Assembly (NCBI GenBank): GCA_019187195.1
Contig: JABAQT010000019.1
Coordinates: 61,783 to 125,782 of the forward strand
DNA from: Bryobacteraceae bacterium
Lineage (GTDB): Bacteria; Acidobacteriota; Terriglobia; Bryobacterales; Bryobacteraceae
DNA: 64,000 nucleotides
Direction: 5' to 3'
How positions within the stretch are numbered: position 1 is the stretch's first letter; every line of letters starts with the position of its first letter. Shown here in pieces: positions 43,885 through 53,800 of the stretch. A model generated the notes under the pieces. That model made no database searches and was not told the DNA's origin. It saw only the letters and a program-made list of their open reading frames with translations. The translations under genes were made by a program, and so were the position numbers.

Positions 43885-44980
43885 TGAATCCCGTGATGAA
43901 GAGCGTGGGGAAGAGAAGACCGGTCAGGGCGTAGAGAAGTTTCACCGGAAATCCACCGAAGTTGCCGATGTGGAGCGGTCCGATCCAGGCGACAATCTTG
44001 TCTCCCGTTGTATGGTCCGCGTAGCGATCCACGCGCAGCACCCGCGAGGTGTAGGGATCGAGCGTAATTGTCGTGGCGGTGCGGTAGGCAGGATCGCCAT
44101 CGCCGCGCTTGAGCACACGCACCGGACTATCGGGCGAGCCCGGAATGTTGATTCGCCAGACCGGCCCCCCTTCGGGGACAGCCTGATTGGCCGCGGCCAG
44201 CAGCGCGGCGATGGGGGCGCGCGGAGCGCCCGGCCGGCGCTCGATTCGCGGCGGGGGGGCTGGCTTGCTGAGCGGAAAATACCGTGCCACGGCGTCACTG
44301 TAAATCCGCGGCCATGTGAAGTAGGCCCCGCTGAAACTCACGATCACGATGGCCGCGAGTCCCCAGAAGCCGAGGCTGTGGTGAACATCCCAATTGAGAC
44401 GCTTCAAGCGCGCGCGGAAGTCGATGGTGAGACGGCGCCGCCAGAGTTTTCGGCCCGGCCACCAGATACAGATGCCTGTCAGCGCCAGCAGAACAAGCAG
44501 CAATCCGCCGATGCCGTTGAGGATGCGCCCGGTGCGCTTGAGGAAGAAATTGCTATGCAGCGTATCGAGCCAGCGCAGCGCCGCGCCGCCGGGAATCACT
44601 TCCGCCAGCGCCCGCGCAGTGTACGGATCGACAAAGACGTAGTGCATGAAATTACCCGTGAAGAAGGTAGCTTCGATGGCGCGCCCGGGTTCCCGTGGAA
44701 ACTCCAGGGTGAGGGTGCCCTTATGCCCACTGGTCCTGCGAACCGCCTCGATTATTTCCTCCGTGGACGCCTGGAGCGCGCCTCGAGGAGCGGGAACCTC
44801 ACGATACTGGTGAAGCGAGGATTCGACAATCTCCTCGCGGAAGACAAGGATCGCCCCACTGACGCCGATGGCGATCGCATAGAGCCCCACGAACATCCCC
44901 ACCCACAGATGGATCTGAAAGAGCCACTTTCGCGGAGCGAGCGTCCGCGGCTTGTTGACAGCGCGGTGGAGCAGGTTCAT
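43799..44980 (-). CDS. PepSY-associated transmembrane protein
   Basis: 393 residues. TM helices around WLFQIHLWVGMFVGLYAIAI (N-terminal), RILNGIGGLLLVLLALTGIC, LGFWGLAAIVIVSFSGAYF and LLYALTGLLFPTLFITGFI, with PepSY-type segments TLTLEFPREPGRA and RTATTITLDPYTSRVLRVDR in the periplasm between them. Paired histidines in the helices (HLWVG, DVHHSLGFW, GPLHIGNF) are the usual haem- or iron-related features of siderophore reductase-like PepSY_TM proteins. Likely role: inner-membrane reduction or transfer linked to iron uptake. The ATG at 44980 was chosen because it starts just before the first helix. A 45-codon membrane ORF lies 23 nt upstream. Confidence 0.85.
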   Translation of the reverse strand: MNLLHRAVNKPRTLAPRKWLFQIHLWVGMFVGLYAIAIGVSGAILVFREEIVESSLHQYREVPAPRGALQASTEEIIEAVRRTSGHKGTLTLEFPREPGRAIEATFFTGNFMHYVFVDPYTARALAEVIPGGAALRWLDTLHSNFFLKRTGRILNGIGGLLLVLLALTGICIWWPGRKLWRRRLTIDFRARLKRLNWDVHHSLGFWGLAAIVIVSFSGAYFTWPRIYSDAVARYFPLSKPAPPPRIERRPGAPRAPIAALLAAANQAVPEGGPVWRINIPGSPDSPVRVLKRGDGDPAYRTATTITLDPYTSRVLRVDRYADHTTGDKIVAWIGPLHIGNFGGFPVKLLYALTGLLFPTLFITGFIMWWDRVARRRLRALHRADSKEAAAVEV

Positions 44981-45003
44981 CAGGCTTCCACGTCTATCAC
45001 CTC

Positions 45004-45141
45004 TCAGGCGGGCTTGTAAAGGAAGATCATCACCAGAACCAGGGCGACAATCACGAAAATGACGGACGCGGAAAGTATTTCCAGAAAGACAACCCTGCGG
45101 CTGTCGGGATCCTGCCGTTGGTGCTGCGATACTACCGGCAT
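45004..45141 (-). CDS. 45-residue single-helix membrane protein
   Basis: Small ORF read on the minus strand from the ATG at 45141 to TGA at 45006-45004. The N-terminal half is polar and charged (MPVVSQHQRQDPDSRR); the C-terminal half is one long hydrophobic helix (VVFLEILSASVIFVIVALVL, then VMIFLYKPA). It lies 23 nt upstream of the PepSY-TM gene on the same strand, so is probably co-transcribed as a small accessory subunit, as is common for membrane electron-transfer complexes. TAAGG about 14 nt upstream of the ATG is a weak ribosome binding site. There is no homology evidence; support is the composition, the intact frame and the context. Confidence 0.6.
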   Translation of the reverse strand: MPVVSQHQRQDPDSRRVVFLEILSASVIFVIVALVLVMIFLYKPA

Positions 45142-45154
45142 GGATCAATGCTGT

Positions 45155-45176
45155 GCCTTAATAAAGGCGATGTCAA
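45155..45176 (-). promoter_or_regulatory. Possible promoter with near-palindromic operator for the PepSY unit
   Basis: TTGACA on the minus strand (45176-45171) lies 29 nt before the ATG at 45141. GCCTTAATAAAGGC (45155-45168) has 5-bp inverted arms (GCCTT/AAGGC) and follows the -35. A -10 is weak (CAGCAT, 17 nt from the -35). Confidence 0.3.
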
Positions 45177-45242
45177 GCGGCCTCCGTTCCCGTCGCGCCC
45201 ACCATGCCATCCCTATCGGTAGTAAACTAACGAAAAAGTTCC

Positions 45243-46964
45243 ATGCTGGGCCTCTGGGTAATACTTGCGCTATGCGGCTGTTGCGCCGCCGCTGTGAACA
45301 AGCCGGACCCGCGTCCCGACCCTAAGGCGATTTCCGTGCATCCGTTCACCGTGCAGCGGGGAACCGCGAAGACGGTGATCGTGCGTGGCAGCGGTTTGCA
45401 GGGAACAAATGGAGTGTTTGCAGGCGCCGCCCCTTTCCATATCGTGATCGAAGGCGTGGAGCCGGAGCCAAAGGACGAAGGCGGCCACAAAGGGCCGGTC
45501 GACCTCGTCCGGATGCGGGTCGAGGTGGCGGCGGATGCCAACCCCGGCCGCTACCCGTTTCGCCTCATCACATCGCACGGCGTCTCGAACGCGATCACGC
45601 TGTTTGTTAGCGAACTGCCGGTAACCGCCGAGCCGGAGGGTTCACACGATTCTCCCGATATGGCGGTTCCCGTCTCTCCAGGTCCCGTACTCTTTGCCGG
45701 ACGGTTGAGCCATCGCGGCGAGGCGGATTTCTACCGGTTCAAGGCAAAGGCCGGGGAGACGCTCACTTTCCAGGTCATCTCCGGACTGCCGCAGATTGCT
45801 GCCGGCGGCTCGGGGGCAACGGTTCCGAACTTCGACCCCTCACTCACCATCTATGAGGCGGGAACAAGCTGGTTCGACCCCTCGCGCCTGAAACGAATTG
45901 CGTACAACGACGAGCCGGCATGGGTTGTTGGCAAGCCCACCGATGCGTATCTGGTGCACCGCTTCCAGCAGGCGGGTGATTATCTGCTGAGGGTGGAAGC
46001 TTTCGCCGGGCAAGGCGGCCCCGATTACAGCTATCAGCTCAAGGTTGTGCCCGGGGAGAAGCCGGAGGACCTGCCGCCTGTTTCCCGCGCTACGGACGAC
46101 CGGGCTTTTACGCGCATCCTCGGGGCGGACCGCTTGAATGAGCTTGCCTCGCGCGGAGGCGATGCCGCGCAACATCCCTCCGTCGAAACCTACCGCGCCG
46201 CCGCCGCGCCGGCCGATGCCGCGCCTCTATTCAAACTGCCGGGGACCATTGTGGGAACAATCGAACGGCCGGGCGAGATTCAGAGGGCGCGCTTCCAACT
46301 GGACGGTCCGCGCGACATTGCGATCGAAGTGGAGACTCCCGCCGCTGCTCCTCCCTATTTCAACCCCGTGGTGCGGATGTTGAACACGGCTGGCGAGGAA
46401 GTGGCCACGAACGTGTTTGCCGGGAAGGGCGCATGCAGCGGCGCGTTGACGAAATCGCTGCAAGCCAAGACAATTGTTCCCGTCCGTGAGGCCGGCACGT
46501 ATACGATCGAGGTGCGCGATGTGACGGCGGATTTCGGCGGTCCGGATTTCCGCTATCGCGTGCAGGTGCGGCCGGCGATTCCCCATGCGGGCCGGATTGT
46601 CATGAGCGCCGATCATGTCAACCTGGCGCGGGGCGAGGCCACATCTCTCCGCGTGGTCTTTGATCGCGAGGAGGGTTATCTTGGCGGAATCGCTGTCTCG
46701 GCGGAAGCGCTTCCGCCCGGAGTTCAGGCGCTGGCGGGCGCGGATTTCGAGGCGGAAAAGGACCCGCCCTCATTCGCCGGCAAGAGGGAGCGCTACGAGC
46801 CGCGCACCGAACGAGCGGTAGTGGTGCTATCGGCCGCGAAGGATGCCGCTCCCACGCCGCGGCCTCAAGTAATCCGTCTTGTCGCGCGTCCGGTCTCCCG
46901 GGGCAAACTCGGACCGGTTCTGGCAACGAAGTCGATCCCTTTGATGGTGATTCCGGGACAGTGA
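45243..46964 (+). CDS. Secreted protein with bacterial pre-peptidase C-terminal (PPC-type) domains
   Basis: 573 residues with signal peptide (MLGLWVILALCGCCAAA). An N-terminal IPT/TIG-like segment (AISVHPFTVQRGTAKTVIVR) is followed by PPC-type beta-sandwich domains: GRLSHRGEADFYRFKAKAGE, GDYLLRVEAFAGQGGPDYSY and GTYTIEVRDVTADFGGPDF are the typical markers. Such proteins usually accompany DUF1549/DUF1553 and DUF1501 genes in Planctomycetes and Acidobacteria. Its TGA overlaps the GTG start of the DUF1549 gene (GTGA), so it is the first gene of that cassette. Probably a periplasmic binding or adhesion component. Confidence 0.85.
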   Translation: MLGLWVILALCGCCAAAVNKPDPRPDPKAISVHPFTVQRGTAKTVIVRGSGLQGTNGVFAGAAPFHIVIEGVEPEPKDEGGHKGPVDLVRMRVEVAADANPGRYPFRLITSHGVSNAITLFVSELPVTAEPEGSHDSPDMAVPVSPGPVLFAGRLSHRGEADFYRFKAKAGETLTFQVISGLPQIAAGGSGATVPNFDPSLTIYEAGTSWFDPSRLKRIAYNDEPAWVVGKPTDAYLVHRFQQAGDYLLRVEAFAGQGGPDYSYQLKVVPGEKPEDLPPVSRATDDRAFTRILGADRLNELASRGGDAAQHPSVETYRAAAAPADAAPLFKLPGTIVGTIERPGEIQRARFQLDGPRDIAIEVETPAAAPPYFNPVVRMLNTAGEEVATNVFAGKGACSGALTKSLQAKTIVPVREAGTYTIEVRDVTADFGGPDFRYRVQVRPAIPHAGRIVMSADHVNLARGEATSLRVVFDREEGYLGGIAVSAEALPPGVQALAGADFEAEKDPPSFAGKRERYEPRTERAVVVLSAAKDAAPTPRPQVIRLVARPVSRGKLGPVLATKSIPLMVIPGQ

Positions 46965-49453
46965 AACGCTTACTTACACTCCTCGTGCTTCCACTCGCCG
47001 GTACGGCGGGGGAGCGGTTCGTGTCGTTGAAGACAGTGCCCGCGGAGGTCGTCCTGAGCGGGCCTCGCGCGACGCAACAGTTTCTGGCTATCGCCACGGA
47101 TGCGTCGGGCATGGAGCGGGACGTGACGGCGGAGGCGCGGTGGGCGGTTTCCAATCCGGCGCTGGCGTCTCTCGACGGCGCGCGTCTCAAGGCGGCGGCG
47201 GATGGCCGCCTCACGGTGACCGCGGCGTACGCGGGCATGAAGGGGCAGTCGAACGTGCGCATGGAAGGAGCGCAAATCACGCGTCCGTTGAGTTTCACGC
47301 GCGAGATTACGGCCATCTTCACCAAGCACGGCTGCAACAGCACTGCCTGTCATGGAGGAGTGAAGGGCAGGGGCGGGTTCAAACTGTCGAACAACGCTCT
47401 CTATCCGAAGGATGACTACGAATGGATTATCAAGGGCGGCGGCTACCAGGTGCTCACCGACGAAGTGAAAGGCGAACGGATTCCGCGCATTGACCGGAAA
47501 CACCCGGAAAATAGCCTGCTGTTGCGTAAACCGTCGATGCAGGTGCCGCATGGAGGCGGCAAGCGCATCGGGGCGGATTCCGAGGATTACCGGACGATGG
47601 TCGAATGGATCCGCGCCGGGGCTCCCTATGGGGGCGGGCAGGGCGCGCAGCCGCAACTCGTGAACCTGACGGTCTACCCGGCGATGGCGGTGATGCCGGA
47701 TGGAGGGCGGCGCGGGCTGTTGGTGACAGCTCATTTCAACGATGGCCATATCGAGGATTTCACGCACCAGGTGCTGTATACCTCGAATGATGGCGACGTG
47801 GCGGCGGTGAACGCGGACGGGGTTATCACGGCGAAACGCAAAGGGGAAACCGCGATCCTTATTCGGGCGGCGGGGCAGGTGGCCAGCGCGGGCGTGGGCG
47901 TCATCGGCCCCGCTATCGCGGACTATCCCGCCGTGCCGCGCTCGAACTTCATCGATGACTATGTGTTCGCCAAGCTCAGGAAATTTCAGATCGTCCCTTC
48001 CGCGCTTTCATCGGATTCGGAATTCCTGCGCCGCGTGTGCCTCGATCTGGCCGGCGCGCTGCCGCCGCCCGAGCGCACGCGGCAGTTCCTGGCGAGCAGG
48101 GATCCGAATAAGAGAGAAAAAGTGGTGGACGCGCTCATCGCCTCGCCCGAGTTCACCGACTACTGGACGTTCCGCTTCGCGGACATCTTCCGCGTCTCCA
48201 TCTTCTCGAACGGACTGTCGTCGAAATTCAGCGAAGCCTATTGGGAGTGGATCCGCAACAACATCGAGACCAACCGCCCCTATGATGAGGTGGCGCGCGA
48301 GCGAATCTCGGCGCAAGGTTACAGCCCTGCCTCGCGTCATTTCCTTCCCTACAACCAGATTGGACCTCCCGGCGAAGTGATGGCCGAGGAGGTGCGTGTG
48401 TTCTTCGGACGGCGCCTCGATTGCGCCCAGTGCCACAACCATCCTTACGAGAACTGGAGCCAGGATCAGTTCTGGGGAATGGCCGCCTTCTTCTCGCGGC
48501 TGTTCAAGATGGGGCCGGTGGTGTTCGATCATCCAACCAACATGGACCTCAGTTCGAAGGATGTGGACGGAAAAATTGAACTGCTGCATCCGCGAACGAA
48601 AGCGGTAGTGAAGCCCGCGCTGCTCGATCATTCACCGTTCGAACTGGCGCCTGACGGAAACCCGAGGAAGGCGCTGGCGGCGTGGATGACGGCGCAACCG
48701 TACTTCGCCGAAGCCGCCGTGAACCGCATCTGGGGCCTGTTCTTCGCTCGCGGCATCGTGGAACCGGTGGACGATTTCCGCTCCACCAACCCTCCCACCC
48801 ATCCGGAGTTGCTGGCCGCGCTGGCAAAGGATTTTCGCGGCCATCATTACGATCTCCGCCATCTGATGAAGACCATCGTGATGTCGCGCACCTATCAGCT
48901 CTCCTACGTTCCGAACGGGTCCAATCGCGAGGATGTGGTTAACTACTCGCGTTCGCTGCCTCGCGCGCTCGATGCGGAAGTGCTGCTCGATGCGGTGGCG
49001 GATGTGACGGGCGTGCCGGAGACGTTCCCCACGGCTGTGACGGAGGGGTCCTCGGTGGGCCAGGCGCCGGTGGGGACGCGCGCCATTCAACTGCGGGATC
49101 CGGATACGTTTTTCTCGCGCTTCCTCGAGATCTACGGCCGGTCGAATCGCGGGGCGGTCCCGGAACGTGGCGGCAAGCCGAACCTCAGCCAGGCGCTGCA
49201 CATGCTGGCCGGCGATACCTATGCCGGCCGCCTCGAGGCGAAGAGCGGACGCCTGGCGCGGATGCTCGCCGCTGGAGCTTCGGACACGGAGATTATTGAC
49301 GAGTTCTACCTCGCCGCGCTATCGCGATTGCCGGCGCCCGGCGAGAGAGATGAAATTCTGAATATTCTTTCGCGCCGCGGCGGCCGGGAAGCCGCGCTGC
49401 GCGAATTTGTCTGGGCGTTGCTCAGTTCGCGCGAATTCGCGGAGAATCACTAG
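46961..49453 (+). CDS. Secreted Ig-like/DUF1549/DUF1553 cytochrome-type protein
   Basis: 830 residues with a short signal peptide (MKRLLTLLVLPLAGTAG). An N-terminal bacterial Ig-like segment (LKTVPAEVVLSGPRATQQFL) is followed by a haem-type region KHGCNSTACHGG (unusual CX4CH spacing), a second Ig-like segment, then DUF1549 (LRRVCLDLAGALPPPERTRQ; DCAQCHNHPYENW with canonical CXXCH) and DUF1553 (AVNRIWGLFFARGIVEPVDD; HLMKTIVMSRTYQLS; GKPNLSQALHMLAGDTYAGR). Function of the family is unknown; it is thought to be an envelope-associated c-type cytochrome. The GTG start overlaps the PPC gene stop, and the DUF1501 gene follows after 14 nt with a strong AAGGAGGAG. Confidence 0.92.
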   Translation: MKRLLTLLVLPLAGTAGERFVSLKTVPAEVVLSGPRATQQFLAIATDASGMERDVTAEARWAVSNPALASLDGARLKAAADGRLTVTAAYAGMKGQSNVRMEGAQITRPLSFTREITAIFTKHGCNSTACHGGVKGRGGFKLSNNALYPKDDYEWIIKGGGYQVLTDEVKGERIPRIDRKHPENSLLLRKPSMQVPHGGGKRIGADSEDYRTMVEWIRAGAPYGGGQGAQPQLVNLTVYPAMAVMPDGGRRGLLVTAHFNDGHIEDFTHQVLYTSNDGDVAAVNADGVITAKRKGETAILIRAAGQVASAGVGVIGPAIADYPAVPRSNFIDDYVFAKLRKFQIVPSALSSDSEFLRRVCLDLAGALPPPERTRQFLASRDPNKREKVVDALIASPEFTDYWTFRFADIFRVSIFSNGLSSKFSEAYWEWIRNNIETNRPYDEVARERISAQGYSPASRHFLPYNQIGPPGEVMAEEVRVFFGRRLDCAQCHNHPYENWSQDQFWGMAAFFSRLFKMGPVVFDHPTNMDLSSKDVDGKIELLHPRTKAVVKPALLDHSPFELAPDGNPRKALAAWMTAQPYFAEAAVNRIWGLFFARGIVEPVDDFRSTNPPTHPELLAALAKDFRGHHYDLRHLMKTIVMSRTYQLSYVPNGSNREDVVNYSRSLPRALDAEVLLDAVADVTGVPETFPTAVTEGSSVGQAPVGTRAIQLRDPDTFFSRFLEIYGRSNRGAVPERGGKPNLSQALHMLAGDTYAGRLEAKSGRLARMLAAGASDTEIIDEFYLAALSRLPAPGERDEILNILSRRGGREAALREFVWALLSSREFAENH

Positions 49454-49467
49454 ACCAAGGAGGAGAT

Positions 49468-50769
49468 ATGGGGCCACATCCAACTTCCCGCCGGGATTTC
49501 CTGAGCGCCGGGTCCGCCGGCTTGCTGGGATTGACGCTCAGCGGCTATCTGCGCGCCGCCGGCAAGGTTCCGGAAAAGGCGAAGGCGAACGCCGTGATCC
49601 TGTTCTGGCTCGAGGGCGGCCCCAGCCATATCGACACCTGGGATCCGAAGCCCAACAGCAACTTCAAACCGATCTCGACGAACGTGGCCGGAATCCGGAT
49701 CTCCGAACTGCTGCCGAAAATGGCCAGGCGCATGGATAAGTTCGCGCTGGTGCGCTCGATGCACACGCGCGGGACGGATCACCCGCAGGCCACGCACTAC
49801 GCCATCACCGGCCACGAGATCAATCCGGCGATGCAATTTCCGAGTTTTGGGTCGATCATCACGAAGGAGATGGGTCCGCGAAACGCCGTGCCTCCTTATG
49901 TGCTGGCTCCGAAGTGGGACCGCGCGCGGCAGTACGAGGACTATTTCCGCGCGGCCTTTCTCGGCGGGGAGTACGACCCGATGTGCATTCCGGATCCGAG
50001 CAAGCCCGGATTCGCGGTGACGGACCTGAGTTTACCGAAATCGGTATCGAGGATGGCCGTCGAAAGCCGGTCCGCGTTTCTCAACGTGGTCGATAAGCAC
50101 TACCGCGCCCTGAATGAAACCGCCGAGCACACCAACATGGATGCCTATGCCGCGCAGGCGTGGAAGATGATTCTTACGCCCGCCGTGAGGGACGCCTTCG
50201 ACCTTTCCAGGGAGCCGGAGAAGATGAAGGAGCGCTACGGCAGGGACTCCGTGGGGCAATCGTGCCTGCTGGCGCGGCGGTTGGTGGAAGCCGGAAGCCG
50301 GTTCGTGACCGCCGCCGGATATCACGCCAATTCCTGGGATACGCACAGCGACAACGACAAAGGCCACCGGGACCGGTTGGCCCCTCCCCTGGACCGCACC
50401 CTGACCGCCCTGGTGGAGGACCTGGACGAACGGGGTCTGCTGGATACGACGCTCGTTGTGGCAATGGGCGAGTTCGGACGCACACCCACCATCAACCCGA
50501 ATCTGGGGAGGGATCACTGGCCGAACTGCTGGTCGCTCGCGCTCGCGGGCGGGGGAATCAAAGGGGGCCAGGTAGTGGGATCGAGTGATGACCACGGCTA
50601 TAACGTGGCCGATCGCGTGGTTTCGATGGGCGATCTCTATGCCACCGTCTACAAGGCACTGGGGGTGGATTGGACGAAGGAGATCATGAGCCCCATCGGG
50701 CGGCCCATCAAGATCGCCAATTCCCTGGGTGACACCACGGGGGAGCCGGTTAAGGAACTGCTCGCTTAA
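49468..50769 (+). CDS. Tat-exported DUF1501 protein
   Basis: 433 residues with a twin-arginine signal (TSRRDFLSAGSAGLLGLTLS). Conserved DUF1501 segments: VILFWLEGGPSHIDTWDPKP, GIRISELLPKMARRMDKFAL, MHTRGTDHPQATHYAITGHE, and near the C-terminus VVAMGEFGRTPTINPNLGRD and GSSDDHGYNVADRV. The fold is alkaline-phosphatase/sulfatase-like, with metal-binding Asp and His residues visible (GGPSHID, SDDHG), but no function is established. It is the last gene of the PPC-DUF1549/1553-DUF1501 cassette. AAGGAGGAG 4-5 nt before the ATG is the strongest ribosome binding site seen in the window. Confidence 0.92.
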   Translation: MGPHPTSRRDFLSAGSAGLLGLTLSGYLRAAGKVPEKAKANAVILFWLEGGPSHIDTWDPKPNSNFKPISTNVAGIRISELLPKMARRMDKFALVRSMHTRGTDHPQATHYAITGHEINPAMQFPSFGSIITKEMGPRNAVPPYVLAPKWDRARQYEDYFRAAFLGGEYDPMCIPDPSKPGFAVTDLSLPKSVSRMAVESRSAFLNVVDKHYRALNETAEHTNMDAYAAQAWKMILTPAVRDAFDLSREPEKMKERYGRDSVGQSCLLARRLVEAGSRFVTAAGYHANSWDTHSDNDKGHRDRLAPPLDRTLTALVEDLDERGLLDTTLVVAMGEFGRTPTINPNLGRDHWPNCWSLALAGGGIKGGQVVGSSDDHGYNVADRVVSMGDLYATVYKALGVDWTKEIMSPIGRPIKIANSLGDTTGEPVKELLA

Positions 50770-50839
50770 TAAGGGCGGTCCGGCTCAAGCCGTCCATTGT
50801 TACTTTTCAGACAAAAAGATATTTCAATTCATTATTTCG

Positions 50840-50868
50840 TTGACCGCGTGACATTCCTGCCCTAGAAT
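50840..50868 (+). promoter_or_regulatory. Promoter of the third TonB receptor
   Basis: TTGACC (50840-50845) and TAGAAT (50863-50868) with a 17-nt spacer, about 14-20 nt before the receptor start. The surrounding sequence is AT-rich compared with the genes. This suggests that the receptor is transcribed independently of the DUF1501 gene. Confidence 0.55.
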
Positions 50869-50890
50869 TCCGCAGTGGGGTGTGTCTCAA

Positions 50891-53800
50891 ATGAACGGCC
50901 AGGCGAAACTTTTGTATCAATTAATCCTTACGTGGCTGGCCGGCGCCAGCCTCTTATTTGGACAGGCTCGCGACACCGCGTCCCTGTCCGGGACGGTAAC
51001 CGATGCCCAGGCCGCCGTGGCTCCGGGGGCGCAGGTCACCATAACTAACGTCGCCACGGGGTTGGTGCGCAGCGCCGCCGCGGACGACAATGGCAGATTC
51101 CTGTTTCCGCTGCTGCCGGTAGGCAGTTACAGCCTCGTGGTGGAACTGCCAGGGTTCCGTAAGTACGAACGCCTGGGCATCCTCTTACAGGCGAATGAGA
51201 ATATCCGGGTGGATCCCGTGCTGGAAGTGGGCAACGTGCAGGAAAAGGTGACAGTGGAGGCCATGGCTCTGGCTGTGGACACGCGCTCGGCGACGCTGAA
51301 CACCACCGTGGATTCGAAGCGCGTAGTGGATCTGCCACTGAACGGCCGTAATCCGGCGGACCTGGTGCTGCTGGCTCCCGGCGTAACCTCGTCGGCCGGC
51401 AACAACACCGGCAACACCGGCGACCAGTGGCGGCCTCATGGACAGAAACAGGTCGCCATCAACGGTTCCCGGAACAATAACCTGCGATATACACTCGACG
51501 GCGGGACCAACATGGATGACCTCGAGAACGAGAATATGGAATTCCCGTTTCCCGACGCCGTTCAGGAGTTCAGCGCCCAGACCAGCAACATGGGCGTGGA
51601 GCAGGGAGGCCAGTCGGGCGGCTCCCTGAACGTGGTAACCAAGTCGGGAACCAATGAACTGCACGGAAATGCTTTCTGGTTCGTCCGCAATACCGCTCTG
51701 AACGCCACCAACTTCTTCTCGCGCCAGCAGGACAAGCTGAAACGGAACCAGTTCGGCTTCACCCTGGGCGGTCCGTTTATCAAGAACAAGCTCTTCGGCT
51801 TCGTGGGTTATCAGAAGCTGATGATCCGGCAGGCGGCCGGCAACAGCCGCAACCAGACTCTGACGGCGGCGGAGCGGCGAGGCGACTTTTCAGGAAACTC
51901 GATCCACTTGTTCGACCCTCTGAATCCAGGCCAGCGATTCCCGAACAACACCATTCCGGCCTCCCGCTTTTCCAAGGCGGCGTTGAAACTGCTGACGTAT
52001 TCGCCGTTGCCCGAGGCCGACGGATTTGTATACTACACGATCGCCCAGCCGGACAACGGATTGCAGGGCATCGGCAAACTCGACTATGTGCTCAATGCCA
52101 AGCACAGCCTCGTTTTTCGCGTCCTCGAAAGCGACAGCAACCAGCCTTTCCACTCGCCGCCGGACAACATCCAGGCCGCGCGATATTCCGGCTATCAGGA
52201 CGGACGCAGCGCCACTCTGGGCCACACCTATGTCATGAACGCAACCACCGTGGTGCACACCCAGATAACCGGCGCTCACCAACTCGCGAACATCGCCACC
52301 GATTTCCCCATCACCATGGCCGATTTGGGGGTCAGCCTGACGCCCATGGGCAACCACATTGATATCTCGATGACCCAAAGCGGCGTGTCGTACAACCAGC
52401 CTTTGCACAGCATCCGGTTCGGCAGGGGCAGCATCGAGGTGCAGCATGATTGGAACAAGTCCAAGGGCAGCCACAATCTCGTGTGGGGCGTAAGCGCGGT
52501 ACGAAAACGCTTCAACAACCACACCCTTTACCACAGTTCGGGACAGTTTCAGTTCGACGGCCATGTCACCGGATATGGCGATCTGAGCGGCTTCGACCGG
52601 GCGGATTTCATGCTGGGCGGCTTTTCGTATTTCTCGCAGAACAGCGGCGAGTTCGAGGAGCGCCGCGGAACGCAAACAGGATGGTTCTTCGGTGACACAT
52701 GGAAAGCGCGCCCCGGCCTGACGCTGAACTTCGGAATCCGCTTCGAGCCTTACGGGCTGTTCGGCGACCTGTTGGACCGCAACCAGACTTTCGACCTGGC
52801 CGCCAACCGGGCGGGCATCCGCTCGAAGGTTTACAAGAACGCTCTTCCCGGGCTGTTCTACCATGGCGACGCGAAGCCGGCCGGATACGGCGGCGGCAGT
52901 ACGTTCGGCAAGTCGGTGACGGATCCGGACTACTGGAACAACTGGGCTCCGCGGTTCGGGTTTGCCTGGGATCCGTTCAAGGACGGCAGAACCAGCGTGC
53001 GCGGCGGTTACGCGATCTTCTACGACACTCCGCCGATCAACTCCCAGAACGACGCCAACAATGTGACGCCCTTCAGCTACAGCGTCGAGTATACCGACGG
53101 GTTGTTTGACAATCCGTTTCTGGGGCGTGAATCCCAGAACATCTTTCCCGTTCCGGCGAACAATCATGATGTGCCGTTTCCGACTCCGCTGTTCACCATG
53201 GTGCTGGACAAGAAGTTCATCACGTCCTACACGCAGAACTGGAGCCTGACGGTGGAGCGCGAAGTGCTCCCCAACACGCTCTTCCGGATCGGATACGTGG
53301 GAACGAAGGGCACGCACCTGTACGCGATGTGGGATCAGAACGCGCCTATTTACAACACGGCGCTGACGCTGTCACAGAACCGTGCCACGGTGGACGAGCG
53401 GCGTCCAATCAATAACTTTCAGACCATCAACAGGTGGATGCACGGTCTGAACTCCGGCTATAACGCGCTGCAGGTATCGGCGGACAAACGCTACAGCCGG
53501 GGATTCACGGTGAGCGCCATCTACACCTGGTCGCATAACCTCGATTACGTCTCCCGCCAGTCGTGGGGAGGCGCTTTCGGCATCAATAATCCCTCGAATT
53601 TCTTCTTCTCGCGCGGCAATTCGGATTATACGCGGCAGCACCGCTTCGTCACCAGTTTCGTGTGGGACCTGCCGGGCTTGCGGAGAGGATCGGTGGCGGA
53701 CGCGATACTCGGCAACTGGCGGTTGGGCGGCATTCTCACAATGCAAACCGGGAGGCCGTTCAGCGTGGGCGCAACCAACAACCCCATGGCCGGGGCGGGA

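Noticed and set aside
50770-50805. Hairpin after the DUF1501 gene (CGGC, TCAA loop, GCCG) as terminator
   Set aside because: Four-base stem and interrupted T-rich stretch; too weak to call.
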